Shown: piece by piece, positions 1 through 6,600 of the stretch
Numbering within the stretch: the first letter of the stretch is position 1
Layout of the letters: every line of letters starts with the position of its first letter
NCBI GenBank assembly: GCA_023277325.1
Contig: JALRIQ010000225.1
Coordinates: 1-6,891 of the forward strand
Direction of reading: 5' to 3'
Source: Bacteroidia bacterium
Lineage (GTDB): Bacteria; Bacteroidota; Bacteroidia; UBA8524
Length of the DNA stretch: 6,891 bases
The notes under the pieces: generated by a model
The model's database searches: none
What the model was told of the DNA's origin: nothing
The model's input: the letters and a program-made list of their open reading frames with translations, nothing else
Position numbers and translations under genes: made by a program

Positions 1-1563
1 CACATTATTATTGGCATTAAAAACAATGCCCCAAGGCTTTTTAAAGGTAAGTGCAGATGTTGAGTGTATGATAGCTGGATCAATAGCACAAATTCCATTT
101 ATTAAAGGATTGTTTGTTGTGCTAGTAAGCTGCCAATTCAACACTTTTTGTAAAGCGCTATCTTGTATTCCATTACCAAAATTGTGGATTGTACTTTCAT
201 TAATTGAGTACATCGTCCCTAGATATTCGCTACTAACATTTAAGTTATGTATAACCTTCCCCCATCCTGTCAAGTTGAGCTCTGTGTTTAGTTCGGAATA
301 TTTTGGTAGGCATGAAAGTTGAATCAGGTTTGGCCAGGATGCATATGGGAAAATAGAGTCGGAAATAATTATTGTTTTGTCTTGATTCACCTCAATGGCT
401 TTGTATTGATTCGGGGTAAGTTTTTGGTAAATAGAAGTTACATTTCTATTTGGCTGTATTTCAATGGGCATGCCACTTTCCATATATAGCCTAGTCTGAA
501 TTTCAATTTCACCTTGTAAAGGGCGAATGAGTAAGTTGCTCAGATCCATTGGCCAATTAAATGGTGAATTTGAAATAGGAACTACTATGGTTTCAGAATT
601 GAGTATACCATTTTTATCCAAAATAACTCGTTCTAATCTTAAGTCTGCAATAATTCCAATAGCTTGAATATTGTAGTCATATGTCATCAATTCTGGAACA
701 AATAAATTCAAGTCTGAGCCATTGGAACAACCTATGCCTAGTTTTTCAATGGCACTATCTATTGTAATGCTTTTTGGGATTTTAAAAGATCCGAATCTCC
801 CCGTAATAGTGTTTGCTTTTAATTTTATCGCCAGTTCATTACTGTTGTCGATAGAGATCAATGTTTTTCCTGCACTTGTACTACACTTATGTACAATAGT
901 AGATACATGTGTGCCAATGGTTTGATTGTATTTACTGAAGACTTCCGTTAAACTATCCTTACTTTCAAGGAATAAATCTTTTTGGAAAATGGTATCACCA
1001 GCGGTGACTATTGAAATTCTGAAATTTAAGTCGAAGTCGAATTCGTTTTCAATTCCCAATGTAAAGGAGGCTGTACCTGAAAGAACGTTTGCGTGTATAG
1101 AGCCCCATGATTTATTGGGGGAGACATTCACTGCGCCATTGTCAGAAAATGACGGAGCAGGAATAGAACTGAGATTATTCGAGGCAAAATCAGAATAGTT
1201 TTGAGGAGCAAAAAGTTGAATAAAGTCTAGTTGGTTGATTTTATAATTTAGGCTGTCTGTTTCAGCAATTTCTAGAGCCGCTGGGAAGTTAAATGTATTA
1301 CCAAGCTTAATAAAAAGTGAGTCTTTAGGAATCAAGTCGGTAAAATCAAATGGCTTTTCCAATATTGTTCTTTGAATCTTAACCGGCCCATTACCCGTGC
1401 TATCTAAGGCAAGCAAATCTGCCCATGAATAGGCTCCATTGAATATCGGAATAGGAAGGTTTAGCTGGGGCTCGATAGGATCTGTTTCCACGTAAAAATT
1501 GGAACAAGCGGTCATAAAAAATAGACCTACCAAGAATTCCATTATTTTTACGCGAGATAACAT
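1..1563 (-). CDS. Large lipoprotein of unknown function, 3' end cut off by window edge
   Basis: The reverse strand is open from an ATG at 1563 to the window edge (521 codons, no stop), so the C-terminus is missing. The N-terminus has Arg4 and Lys6, a hydrophobic stretch (about residues 9-18) and a lipobox MTAC with Cys20, so it should be a signal peptidase II lipoprotein; an ATG at codon 8 would also work. After Cys20 come several acidic residues, then a Pro-rich strand and a W-A-D-L-L motif (residues 47-51). A start of the form 'proline-rich strand, polar turn, short D-L-L helix' is common in 500-600-residue Bacteroidota lipoproteins of unknown function (inference from memory of the pattern). 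The rest is Asn/Ser/Thr/Ile-rich and looks all-beta, for example residues 155-200. No catalytic motif is visible. It is divergent from the next lipoprotein, with 35 bp between start codons and no Shine-Dalgarno. Forward-strand reading frames inside it lack protein-like character. Confidence 0.88.
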   Translation of the reverse strand, partial: MLSRVKIMEFLVGLFFMTACSNFYVETDPIEPQLNLPIPIFNGAYSWADLLALDSTGNGPVKIQRTILEKPFDFTDLIPKDSLFIKLGNTFNFPAALEIAETDSLNYKINQLDFIQLFAPQNYSDFASNNLSSIPAPSFSDNGAVNVSPNKSWGSIHANVLSGTASFTLGIENEFDFDLNFRISIVTAGDTIFQKDLFLESKDSLTEVFSKYNQTIGTHVSTIVHKCSTSAGKTLISIDNSNELAIKLKANTITGRFGSFKIPKSITIDSAIEKLGIGCSNGSDLNLFVPELMTYDYNIQAIGIIADLRLERVILDKNGILNSETIVVPISNSPFNWPMDLSNLLIRPLQGEIEIQTRLYMESGMPIEIQPNRNVTSIYQKLTPNQYKAIEVNQDKTIIISDSIFPYASWPNLIQLSCLPKYSELNTELNLTGWGKVIHNLNVSSEYLGTMYSINESTIHNFGNGIQDSALQKVLNWQLTSTTNNPLINGICAIDPAIIHSTSALTFKKPWGIVFNANNNV

Positions 1564-1591
1564 AGGTGGTTTAAAAAAGCTTGGTGTGTTT

Positions 1592-1599
1592 CAAATATA
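1592..1599 (-). promoter_or_regulatory. Possible Bacteroidota -7 element for the leftward lipoprotein gene
   Basis: On the reverse strand this reads TATATTTG, a full match to the TAnnTTTG -7 consensus of the Bacteroidota primary sigma factor. It lies 28 bp upstream of the ATG at 1563, which would give a leader of roughly 20 nt. It overlaps the first base of the start codon of the divergent gene. No TTTG-type -33 element is seen at the expected spacing, so the call rests on one half-site. Confidence 0.3.
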
Positions 1600-2351
1600 T
1601 GCATAATACTCTTCATAAGATAATAGTTGCTTTGCCTTTAATCAGTCTCTTGTCATGTGGGGTACTAAATGACAATGTAGTATTATTTGAGGCGCCTGAT
1701 AATCTTAAATTAGGTTTTGAGCCTACGGACACTATTATCGTGAAAACACCATTTTATTTTGGAGTTATTTCCCCTAAAGGTTATGACCGTTTTGAAGGAA
1801 ATGTTTTTGAGAATTTGAGATTTGAATCAATGGCAATTCTTTCACAAGAACACTTTGATAAAGAGTTGTTGATATACAGAAGAATCCTCCGTCGCAAACC
1901 ATTTAAATTAGAGTATGAACTTCAGACTATCGTGGGTCAAAAAAGACAAACAGTACTCGATCAAATGCATACGAATGGAAACATTGCGTTAGAAATCTTA
2001 ACCGATTCAATTTTTATTGAAAAGAAAATAATTCTTGAAACCCCCACAATTTCAAGTTCAAAGGAACCATTGCCTGTTGGAACAGAGACATTGGTACTCG
2101 CGAAAATGAAAAAGGAATTGGACACTTTCGGTTCATCTGAGCGGGTTTTAATCATTAGTTGTATTTCGAAAGATCGATTTTCCGAAGAAATGTTGGACCA
2201 ATTTAAAAAAGTCAGTCCGGTCACCGTGAATTACTATTACACTGATACTTGGGTGAGAATTTTTGTTCGCGATGAATCAAATGGCGGAATTAGTTTGGAA
2301 GATGCACAACGATTATTTCCAGGGTCTTGGAGATCATATTATGGAAAATGA
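1599..2351 (+). CDS. Small lipoprotein of unknown function
   Basis: This is a 250-residue product from ATG 1599. The frame stays open upstream to a TTG at 1581, but ATG 1599 gives a textbook lipoprotein signal peptide: His6/Lys7, a hydrophobic core at 8-18 and lipobox LLSC with Cys20 followed by Gly. It is therefore expected to be lipidated at Cys20 and membrane-anchored facing the periplasm or surface. The mature part seems to have two portions. Residues 28-155 are beta-rich with a basic patch (RRILRRK, 94-100). Residues 160-250 alternate strand and helix (strand at 182-190, helix at about 193-204, strand at 207-224), ending in aromatics. I do not recognise the family and see no catalytic motif. 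It is divergent from the larger lipoprotein and precedes the T9SS cargo gene by 31 bp with no visible terminator, so co-transcription with that gene is likely. Codon use is AT-rich like its neighbours. Confidence 0.85.
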   Translation: MHNTLHKIIVALPLISLLSCGVLNDNVVLFEAPDNLKLGFEPTDTIIVKTPFYFGVISPKGYDRFEGNVFENLRFESMAILSQEHFDKELLIYRRILRRKPFKLEYELQTIVGQKRQTVLDQMHTNGNIALEILTDSIFIEKKIILETPTISSSKEPLPVGTETLVLAKMKKELDTFGSSERVLIISCISKDRFSEEMLDQFKKVSPVTVNYYYTDTWVRIFVRDESNGGISLEDAQRLFPGSWRSYYGK

Positions 2352-2372
2352 GTATTTTAATGTTAACACTTA

Positions 2373-2382
2373 GTTCCGGAAC
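2373..2382. repeat. 10-bp perfect palindrome abutting a start codon
   Basis: GTTCCGGAAC is a perfect inverted repeat that ends at the base immediately before the ATG at 2383. It could be a protein-binding site or a weak hairpin covering the translation start, or simply chance. No second copy was noticed in the window. Confidence 0.3.
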
Positions 2383-4149
2383 ATGAGGATTTTATTAAAA
2401 TCAATTGTCTTAATTTTTGGATTAATTTCATTTGACGCATCTGCTACACACCTTGCTGGTGGTGATTTACAATATGAGTACATAAGTACCGATTCATCAG
2501 GAAATCACACCTATCATTTAAAGTTGCGTTTATATCGTGATACAACGGGCGTTATGCTTCCAAATTCAGCAACGGTTTATGGATGCTCACCATTTTATTC
2601 TACCGTTAGCGCAACTCTTCCACTAGACACTTTGAATTCAGGTAAGGTCGCGCCTACTATGTTTGATTGTGTTTCAGCATCAAGTGCAGGAGTAGTGATC
2701 GCTGTTTATTATTACCAAGGGGATATCATCATTCCAGGTAATGGGGTTTGGAGTTTCAGTTGGTCAAGTTGTTGCCGAAATCCAGCGATTGACAACATCA
2801 CGAATCCAGGTTCACAGGGGTTCTTGATCGAGTCCATTCTGGATAATACAAATGGTCAGAATTCATCTCCTGAGTTCATTTCTGAGCCCGTGAGAGCATT
2901 TTGTATAGGCACGAAGTTTAATTGGGTTCAGGATGTAATTGAACCTGATGGGGATTCTCTTTATTTCTCGCTCGCTCCAGTCAAGGCTGGTACAAGTGTT
3001 TCTTGCTCACAGTTTTCAGTTCCGTATGATAGTAATTATACCTTTTTACAGCCTATTACCACAGGGCCTAATGATAGCCTTGTCATTGAACATGCCACAG
3101 GAATAATCTCTTTTACTCCTACTCAGGTGGAGGTTGCCGTTATAGGAGTTGAGGTTGAAGAATACCGATGGAATGGTGCCCTCCAAACTTGGAACTTGTT
3201 TGGTATGGTAAAACGAGATATGCAAGTAGGAATCGGAAGTTCTTGCACATCAAAAGCACAATCAGGCATTGAGCTAGATTCATCATCCTTTAATGTTCAA
3301 TGGGATTCTATTTTAAATGTGCCGAGGATGGTAGTTGACTGTTGGTCAGATAGCGCTTTAGCCTTGCCTTTTAATTTTAAATTGGATTGCTCCACTATTG
3401 CGTCTGATGGAAGCGATTTTGGTGTTTATTTTTCCAATGGGACACAACTGTCATTTGATAGTGTTTTTGTTCAGTGTGATGTCAATAATGAAACTGTCGA
3501 TTTGGCCATTTTCATGGATTCTATTTTTTTAAATGGCACTTATGTCATTTACTTCCAAACGGGATCGGATGGTGATGTAGTCACCAATAAGTGTGGATAT
3601 GGACCGGCAAGTGGAGACACACTTTGTGTGTTAGAAATCAATGTTCCAAATATTGGTGCAATTCTTGGAATTGATGCGGGAATATATCCTGGTGTAACTT
3701 ATCCGTATTTAACACTTCTGGAGTCGTCTGATTCAACTTATTGGTCAATTTCCAATGGTCAAATCGTTGCTGGTCAGGGAACGGATACCGTTTATGTTAA
3801 GTGGGCTCAATCAAATACTGGTTCTCTTTCAGCGTGGCGTTATAGCCCTGCTGGGTGTGGCGATACCATTATGATGAGTATTCAGACCATATTTGGAATG
3901 GAAGAAACTTTAGCGCCTGAAATAAAGTTATATCCCAATCCTGGTAATGGTATCATCACGATAAAAGTAGACGTTGAACTGAAAGGCGCTACTCTTCAAA
4001 TAATTGATCCTTATGGAAGAATTATTCATAGCGTCCTTGATGTGCCCGAAATCTTTTTATTAGACGTAGAGAATTGGGCTCGAGGTTTATACTTCTTGCA
4101 ATTGAGTACTTCAGAGTTTAGTTATAGGGAACGGCTCATTCTTGAATAG
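2383..4149 (+). CDS. T9SS-secreted surface protein with type A C-terminal sorting domain
   Basis: This is a complete 588-residue protein. A Sec signal peptide (Arg2, Lys6, hydrophobic 7-16) is cleaved probably after Ala21, leaving THLAGGDL. That start, together with LRLYRD (48-53), the SSCCRNP motif (128-134) and PDGDSLYF (188-195), matches the N-terminal domain found on many Bacteroidota gliding-motility/adhesin-like extracellular proteins. Residues about 440-500 (YWSISNG, GQGTDTVYVKW, late Cys492) look like a PKD-like beta-sandwich. Residues about 513-588 are a type A T9SS sorting tail: LYPNPGNG at 516-523, a GRII turn and the final W-A-R-G-L-Y-F-L strand. The protein should cross the inner membrane by Sec and the outer membrane by T9SS, then be released or attached after the tail is cut. 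At least 13 Cys residues suggest disulfides outside the cell. Unlike the giant family members with many repeats it is short. A role in adhesion or surface binding is inference; no enzyme motif is seen. Confidence 0.92.
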   Translation: MRILLKSIVLIFGLISFDASATHLAGGDLQYEYISTDSSGNHTYHLKLRLYRDTTGVMLPNSATVYGCSPFYSTVSATLPLDTLNSGKVAPTMFDCVSASSAGVVIAVYYYQGDIIIPGNGVWSFSWSSCCRNPAIDNITNPGSQGFLIESILDNTNGQNSSPEFISEPVRAFCIGTKFNWVQDVIEPDGDSLYFSLAPVKAGTSVSCSQFSVPYDSNYTFLQPITTGPNDSLVIEHATGIISFTPTQVEVAVIGVEVEEYRWNGALQTWNLFGMVKRDMQVGIGSSCTSKAQSGIELDSSSFNVQWDSILNVPRMVVDCWSDSALALPFNFKLDCSTIASDGSDFGVYFSNGTQLSFDSVFVQCDVNNETVDLAIFMDSIFLNGTYVIYFQTGSDGDVVTNKCGYGPASGDTLCVLEINVPNIGAILGIDAGIYPGVTYPYLTLLESSDSTYWSISNGQIVAGQGTDTVYVKWAQSNTGSLSAWRYSPAGCGDTIMMSIQTIFGMEETLAPEIKLYPNPGNGIITIKVDVELKGATLQIIDPYGRIIHSVLDVPEIFLLDVENWARGLYFLQLSTSEFSYRERLILE

Positions 4150-4359
4150 AAAAGCTGAATAGTGATAAGGCAAATCATTGGTATTTAGTGAAGTAGTTAA
4201 ATATTATTTTAAACAAGGAAGGATAATAATTATCGGTTAAGCCCTCATTCCTTTTGCCCCGCGTCCACTCCTTTGCCTGAGTAGCCCACTAGTTTTTTTA
4301 AGTTTTTCTTATCTTTTAAGTAGCCAATTAAGCCTCACCTTTACCAAAAATTAAACCGC
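4150..4359. other. Intergenic gap with no clear terminator or promoter
   Basis: This 210-bp spacer lies between two genes on the same strand. The first 90 bp are very AT-rich, and GC rises abruptly from about 4241. A six-base inverted repeat (AAGGAA near 4215 and TTCCTT near 4248) has a loop of about 27 bases and is too weak to call a terminator. T-runs near 4293-4309 are not preceded by a good stem. No full TAnnTTTG element is present on the forward strand; TATCTTTT at 4310-4317 is one base off. No tRNA-like sequence was seen. Confidence 0.5.
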
Positions 4360-4641
4360 ATGACCACACGTCTCAAATCACTACTCATCGGCTCAGGTGC
4401 ATTGTTGCTGGTCCCATTTATTGGGAGCCAATTTTCTCAAGAAGTAAATTGGTCCGGATTCGACTACATCTTCGCCGCCATTTTATTGGGTGGAACCAGC
4501 TTCGTGCTAGACTTTGTGCTTACCAAAGCTAAAAACAAGCAAAGCCGCTGGGCTTGGGGCATCGTTGTCGTGCTTGCCTTGGCCTTGGTTTGGGCGGAGT
4601 TGGCTGTTGGCGTGTTCGGCAGTCCTTTGGCGGGGAGTTAA
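4360..4641 (+). CDS. Small three-helix inner-membrane protein, conserved in Bacteroidota
   Basis: This 93-residue protein is almost all membrane. Helix 1 spans about residues 7-22, helix 2 about 36-55 and helix 3 about 65-86. A polar loop with Gln-Glu-Val-Asn-Trp (27-31) separates the first two, and a basic stretch (KAKNKQSR, 56-63) separates the last two; the basic loop predicts that loop faces the cytoplasm. The layout VNW-x2-FDY before helix 2 and the ending W-A-E-L-A-V-G-V-F-G-S-P-L-A-G-S matches a short membrane protein that I recall as widespread in Bacteroidota and annotated only as hypothetical. The function is not known. The start at 4360 is preceded by an A-rich stretch without a Shine-Dalgarno, as usual for the phylum. 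The gene sits alone on its strand and converges on the next gene with a single base between the two stop codons. Confidence 0.85.
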   Translation: MTTRLKSLLIGSGALLLVPFIGSQFSQEVNWSGFDYIFAAILLGGTSFVLDFVLTKAKNKQSRWAWGIVVVLALALVWAELAVGVFGSPLAGS

Positions 4642-4642
4642 A

Positions 4643-6256
4643 TTAATGCCCTTCCGGTCCCTTGATTCCCGCGTTTACTTCAATGTCGATGTAGTTTTCT
4701 TGAGGAGTAATGGGACATGAGTACCCGTCGGTATAGGCGCAATACGGGTTGTAGGCATAGTTGAAATCCAAGACCATAGTGCTTCCTTCGGGTTTGGTGA
4801 TGTCCATGAATCGGCCCGTGCCGTAGGTGCTCACTCCCGTAGTTTTATCCATGTAAGGAAGAAATAGGTGGTCCTGATATTCTTCCATGGCCATCAACCT
4901 TTTGCTTTGGTAGAGGAACAATTCCAAAGTTTGTCCGCGCACTTCGAAAGTGGCCTTGGCATAGCGGCGGTATTCTCTACTCACCCCTGAGCTAGTGGCC
5001 ATGTGGAACCACGGTTCATTTTCGAGCACTTCAATGTTCGCCTCAACGGCCATCTCCGGATTATAGCTGAAGAATTCATGTCCGTGGAAAGCGGCCCGTT
5101 CTTCTGGAGTTAGAGGACTGGTTGTGGAATCTGTATAAAAATCGTCCAATTCTTGTTGGTACTTCAACACCTCTATGCGTTCCGGTGTGGCCAATGGAAC
5201 TAACTCTCCTACCACTTCATTCGGAACCTCAAAGCTCAAGCTGTAGTGGTCTATTTTCAGGCCATCACTTGTGGCGCGTACAACGCCAACACCGCGGCAT
5301 TTACCCATGTGTGGTGAATCTAACCGTTCATTGAACCATAGCGTATTTCCTTTTCTGTACCAATGGCGTTCGAAGGCCTCAAAGGTCCAAGCGCTTTCTC
5401 TTCGGAAGTAAGGAGCGGCCCAAGCCTGGAATTCTCCAGCAGTCCAATACTCACCGCCGTCGGTGCCTTGGAAGATGCTGTGTTCGTTATAAAAGGCTCC
5501 GAAATAACCAGCCGAATCTGCCGTAGCAGCGGCTAGGTGCCATTGGTCAATAAATACATTAAGTGTTTTTTCTTCGGGATGAGCGTTGCGAATTATTTCC
5601 GAAATATGATAGCCTAGTCGTTCATTCCCTTTGGCGTTTAGGTGAAGCATGTCAGAAATAAAAAGTTTGGAATCGACCTCTCCGTTCTTGTCGGTGAGCC
5701 AAGGCCAGCAATCCATGAAGTGATAGTTGTACGCTTCTGCTCCTTCTTTAAGTAGGCTGTTCACTGCCTTGTATCTTGCCAGGTGTTCCCATCGTGATGG
5801 CGAAGGTTTTGGTGAAAGAAAAAACACAGGAAGATTAGGGTGTGTATTCCTGATCCAATTCATCAGTTTCCAAGCGTCAGAATGAATAGTAAATAATTCT
5901 CTTTGGCTGCCGTCTTCCTCTACATGAACTATATCATTATCCCCTTCATAAATGACAAGGATATCCGGCTTGGTGCCCGAAATGAGCTCGTCTTTATAAC
6001 GGTAAAGATCGTCGAAACATGAGCCTCCTATGCCGGCATTGACCACTTCGTATTCCGGGAAACTTTCAGCCATGTTGTCCCAGAGTCGAAAGGTGGAACT
6101 TCCGGCGAAAACAATCCTTGTTTTTTCGTGAGGCAGCTTCTCGGATGTCTTTACAATCCGACGTACGTCGCGATCATAGTTTTGGCCGCATTGTGCAAAA
6201 GCGATATTCGAGACTAGAAGAAGAAGGGTGGCAAAATGAAGGTGGCTACGACGCAT
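4643..6256 (-). CDS. Secreted SGNH/GDSL hydrolase fused to SnoaL-like and DUF1684 domains
   Basis: This is a complete 537-residue protein. The Sec signal peptide (Arg2, Arg3, hydrophobic 8-20) is probably cleaved after Ala21; Cys23 does not sit in a lipobox. Domain 1 (about 44-226) is an SGNH hydrolase: block I AGSSTFRLW with likely nucleophile Ser54, block II NAGIGG (Gly75), block III EGDND (Asn107), and block V SDMLHLN with Asp202 and His205. All catalytic residues are present, so esterase/acylhydrolase activity is expected; the substrate is unknown. Domain 2 (about 232-348) is a SnoaL/NTF2-like fold of the SnoaL_3 type: DQWHLAAA, GTDGGEYWT, EFQAWAAPYF, then RGVGVVRA and HYSLSFEVPN. Domain 3 (about 362-532) is DUF1684: TYGTGRFMDI, LDFNYAYNPYCAYTDGYSCP (496-515) and a closing ENYIDIEVNAG. 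DUF1684 proteins usually stand alone at around 200 residues or less. Probably acts in the periplasm or outside the cell. The three parts are joined in one uninterrupted frame. Confidence 0.92.
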   Translation of the reverse strand: MRRSHLHFATLLLLVSNIAFAQCGQNYDRDVRRIVKTSEKLPHEKTRIVFAGSSTFRLWDNMAESFPEYEVVNAGIGGSCFDDLYRYKDELISGTKPDILVIYEGDNDIVHVEEDGSQRELFTIHSDAWKLMNWIRNTHPNLPVFFLSPKPSPSRWEHLARYKAVNSLLKEGAEAYNYHFMDCWPWLTDKNGEVDSKLFISDMLHLNAKGNERLGYHISEIIRNAHPEEKTLNVFIDQWHLAAATADSAGYFGAFYNEHSIFQGTDGGEYWTAGEFQAWAAPYFRRESAWTFEAFERHWYRKGNTLWFNERLDSPHMGKCRGVGVVRATSDGLKIDHYSLSFEVPNEVVGELVPLATPERIEVLKYQQELDDFYTDSTTSPLTPEERAAFHGHEFFSYNPEMAVEANIEVLENEPWFHMATSSGVSREYRRYAKATFEVRGQTLELFLYQSKRLMAMEEYQDHLFLPYMDKTTGVSTYGTGRFMDITKPEGSTMVLDFNYAYNPYCAYTDGYSCPITPQENYIDIEVNAGIKGPEGH

Positions 6257-6600
6257 TGGAAGTCAATTTTATAGGCTTGAATATACTCGGATTTTTTCGA
6301 TCTAAAAAGAGGTATAATAACCCTTTAACCCCCGAAAACGCTATAATGTCCTGCAATTGTCCGGCCGGACTCAGCCAAACGTTTGTTAATATTGTCATGC
6401 CGCAACAAAACGGGTTGTTAAAGCCCAATGAAATTGCGGGATACAGTTGAAAATCAAAGGATTATAATGGCTTTGGTTTTTTTGGTCTCATGGGCCCGAC
6501 AATTGGGAAATCCTCTTCAAAAAGGCTCCCGGAACAAAACAAATGTATAACTGACACAACTTTGAAATACGTAGGTCCCTAACCCTGCGATTTTTTACAG
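6257..6600. other. 344-bp divergent intergenic region
   Basis: This gap separates two divergent genes, so it should hold both promoters. I found no convincing promoter pair. A single full -7 match (TACATTTG on the reverse strand, 6540-6547) lies about 284 bp from the leftward start and has no -33 partner; one match in this length is near chance. CAACTTTG at 6557-6564 on the forward strand is one base off consensus and 36 bp from the start at 6601. TATAAT hexamers occur at 6313, 6342 and 6463, but that is not the usual promoter element in this phylum. A 12-bp palindrome is listed separately. Short reading frames here on either strand have no recognisable protein features. Confidence 0.5.
6359..6370. 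repeat. 12-bp perfect palindrome in the divergent intergenic region
   Basis: GTCCGGCCGGAC is a perfect, all-but-two-positions G/C inverted repeat in a less GC-rich gap, about 100 bp upstream of the leftward hydrolase start. A CAATTG palindrome overlaps its left edge. It could be an operator for a dimeric regulator or a chance event. No poly-T run follows it on either strand, so it is not an intrinsic terminator. Confidence 0.35.

Noticed and set aside
11..1198. Several short forward-strand open frames (11-322, 722-925, 926-1198)
   Set aside because: They lie opposite a continuous 521-codon reverse frame with a lipoprotein signal peptide; their translations lack recognisable protein features.
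1581..1598. TTG at 1581 as the start of the small lipoprotein
   Set aside because: It would add six residues before a signal peptide that is already ideal from ATG 1599, and ATG is the better start codon.
4215..4253. AAGGAA/TTCCTT inverted repeat as a terminator for the T9SS gene
   Set aside because: The stem is only six base pairs with a loop of about 27 bases and no T-run directly after it.
6401..6420. AACAA-TTGTT small hairpin near 6405-6420
   Set aside because: A five-pair A/T-rich stem is too weak to be meaningful and has no terminator-like tail.
6118..6450. Forward frame of 110 codons and reverse frame 6246-6428 around the hydrolase start
   Set aside because: Both overlap the well-supported hydrolase N-terminus or the divergent gap, and show no domain, signal or composition typical of a real protein.
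6313..6468. Three TATAAT hexamers on the forward strand (6313, 6342, 6463) as promoters
   Set aside because: None has a TTGACA-like partner at 16-18 bp, and Bacteroidota primary sigma factors use TTTG/TAnnTTTG elements instead.
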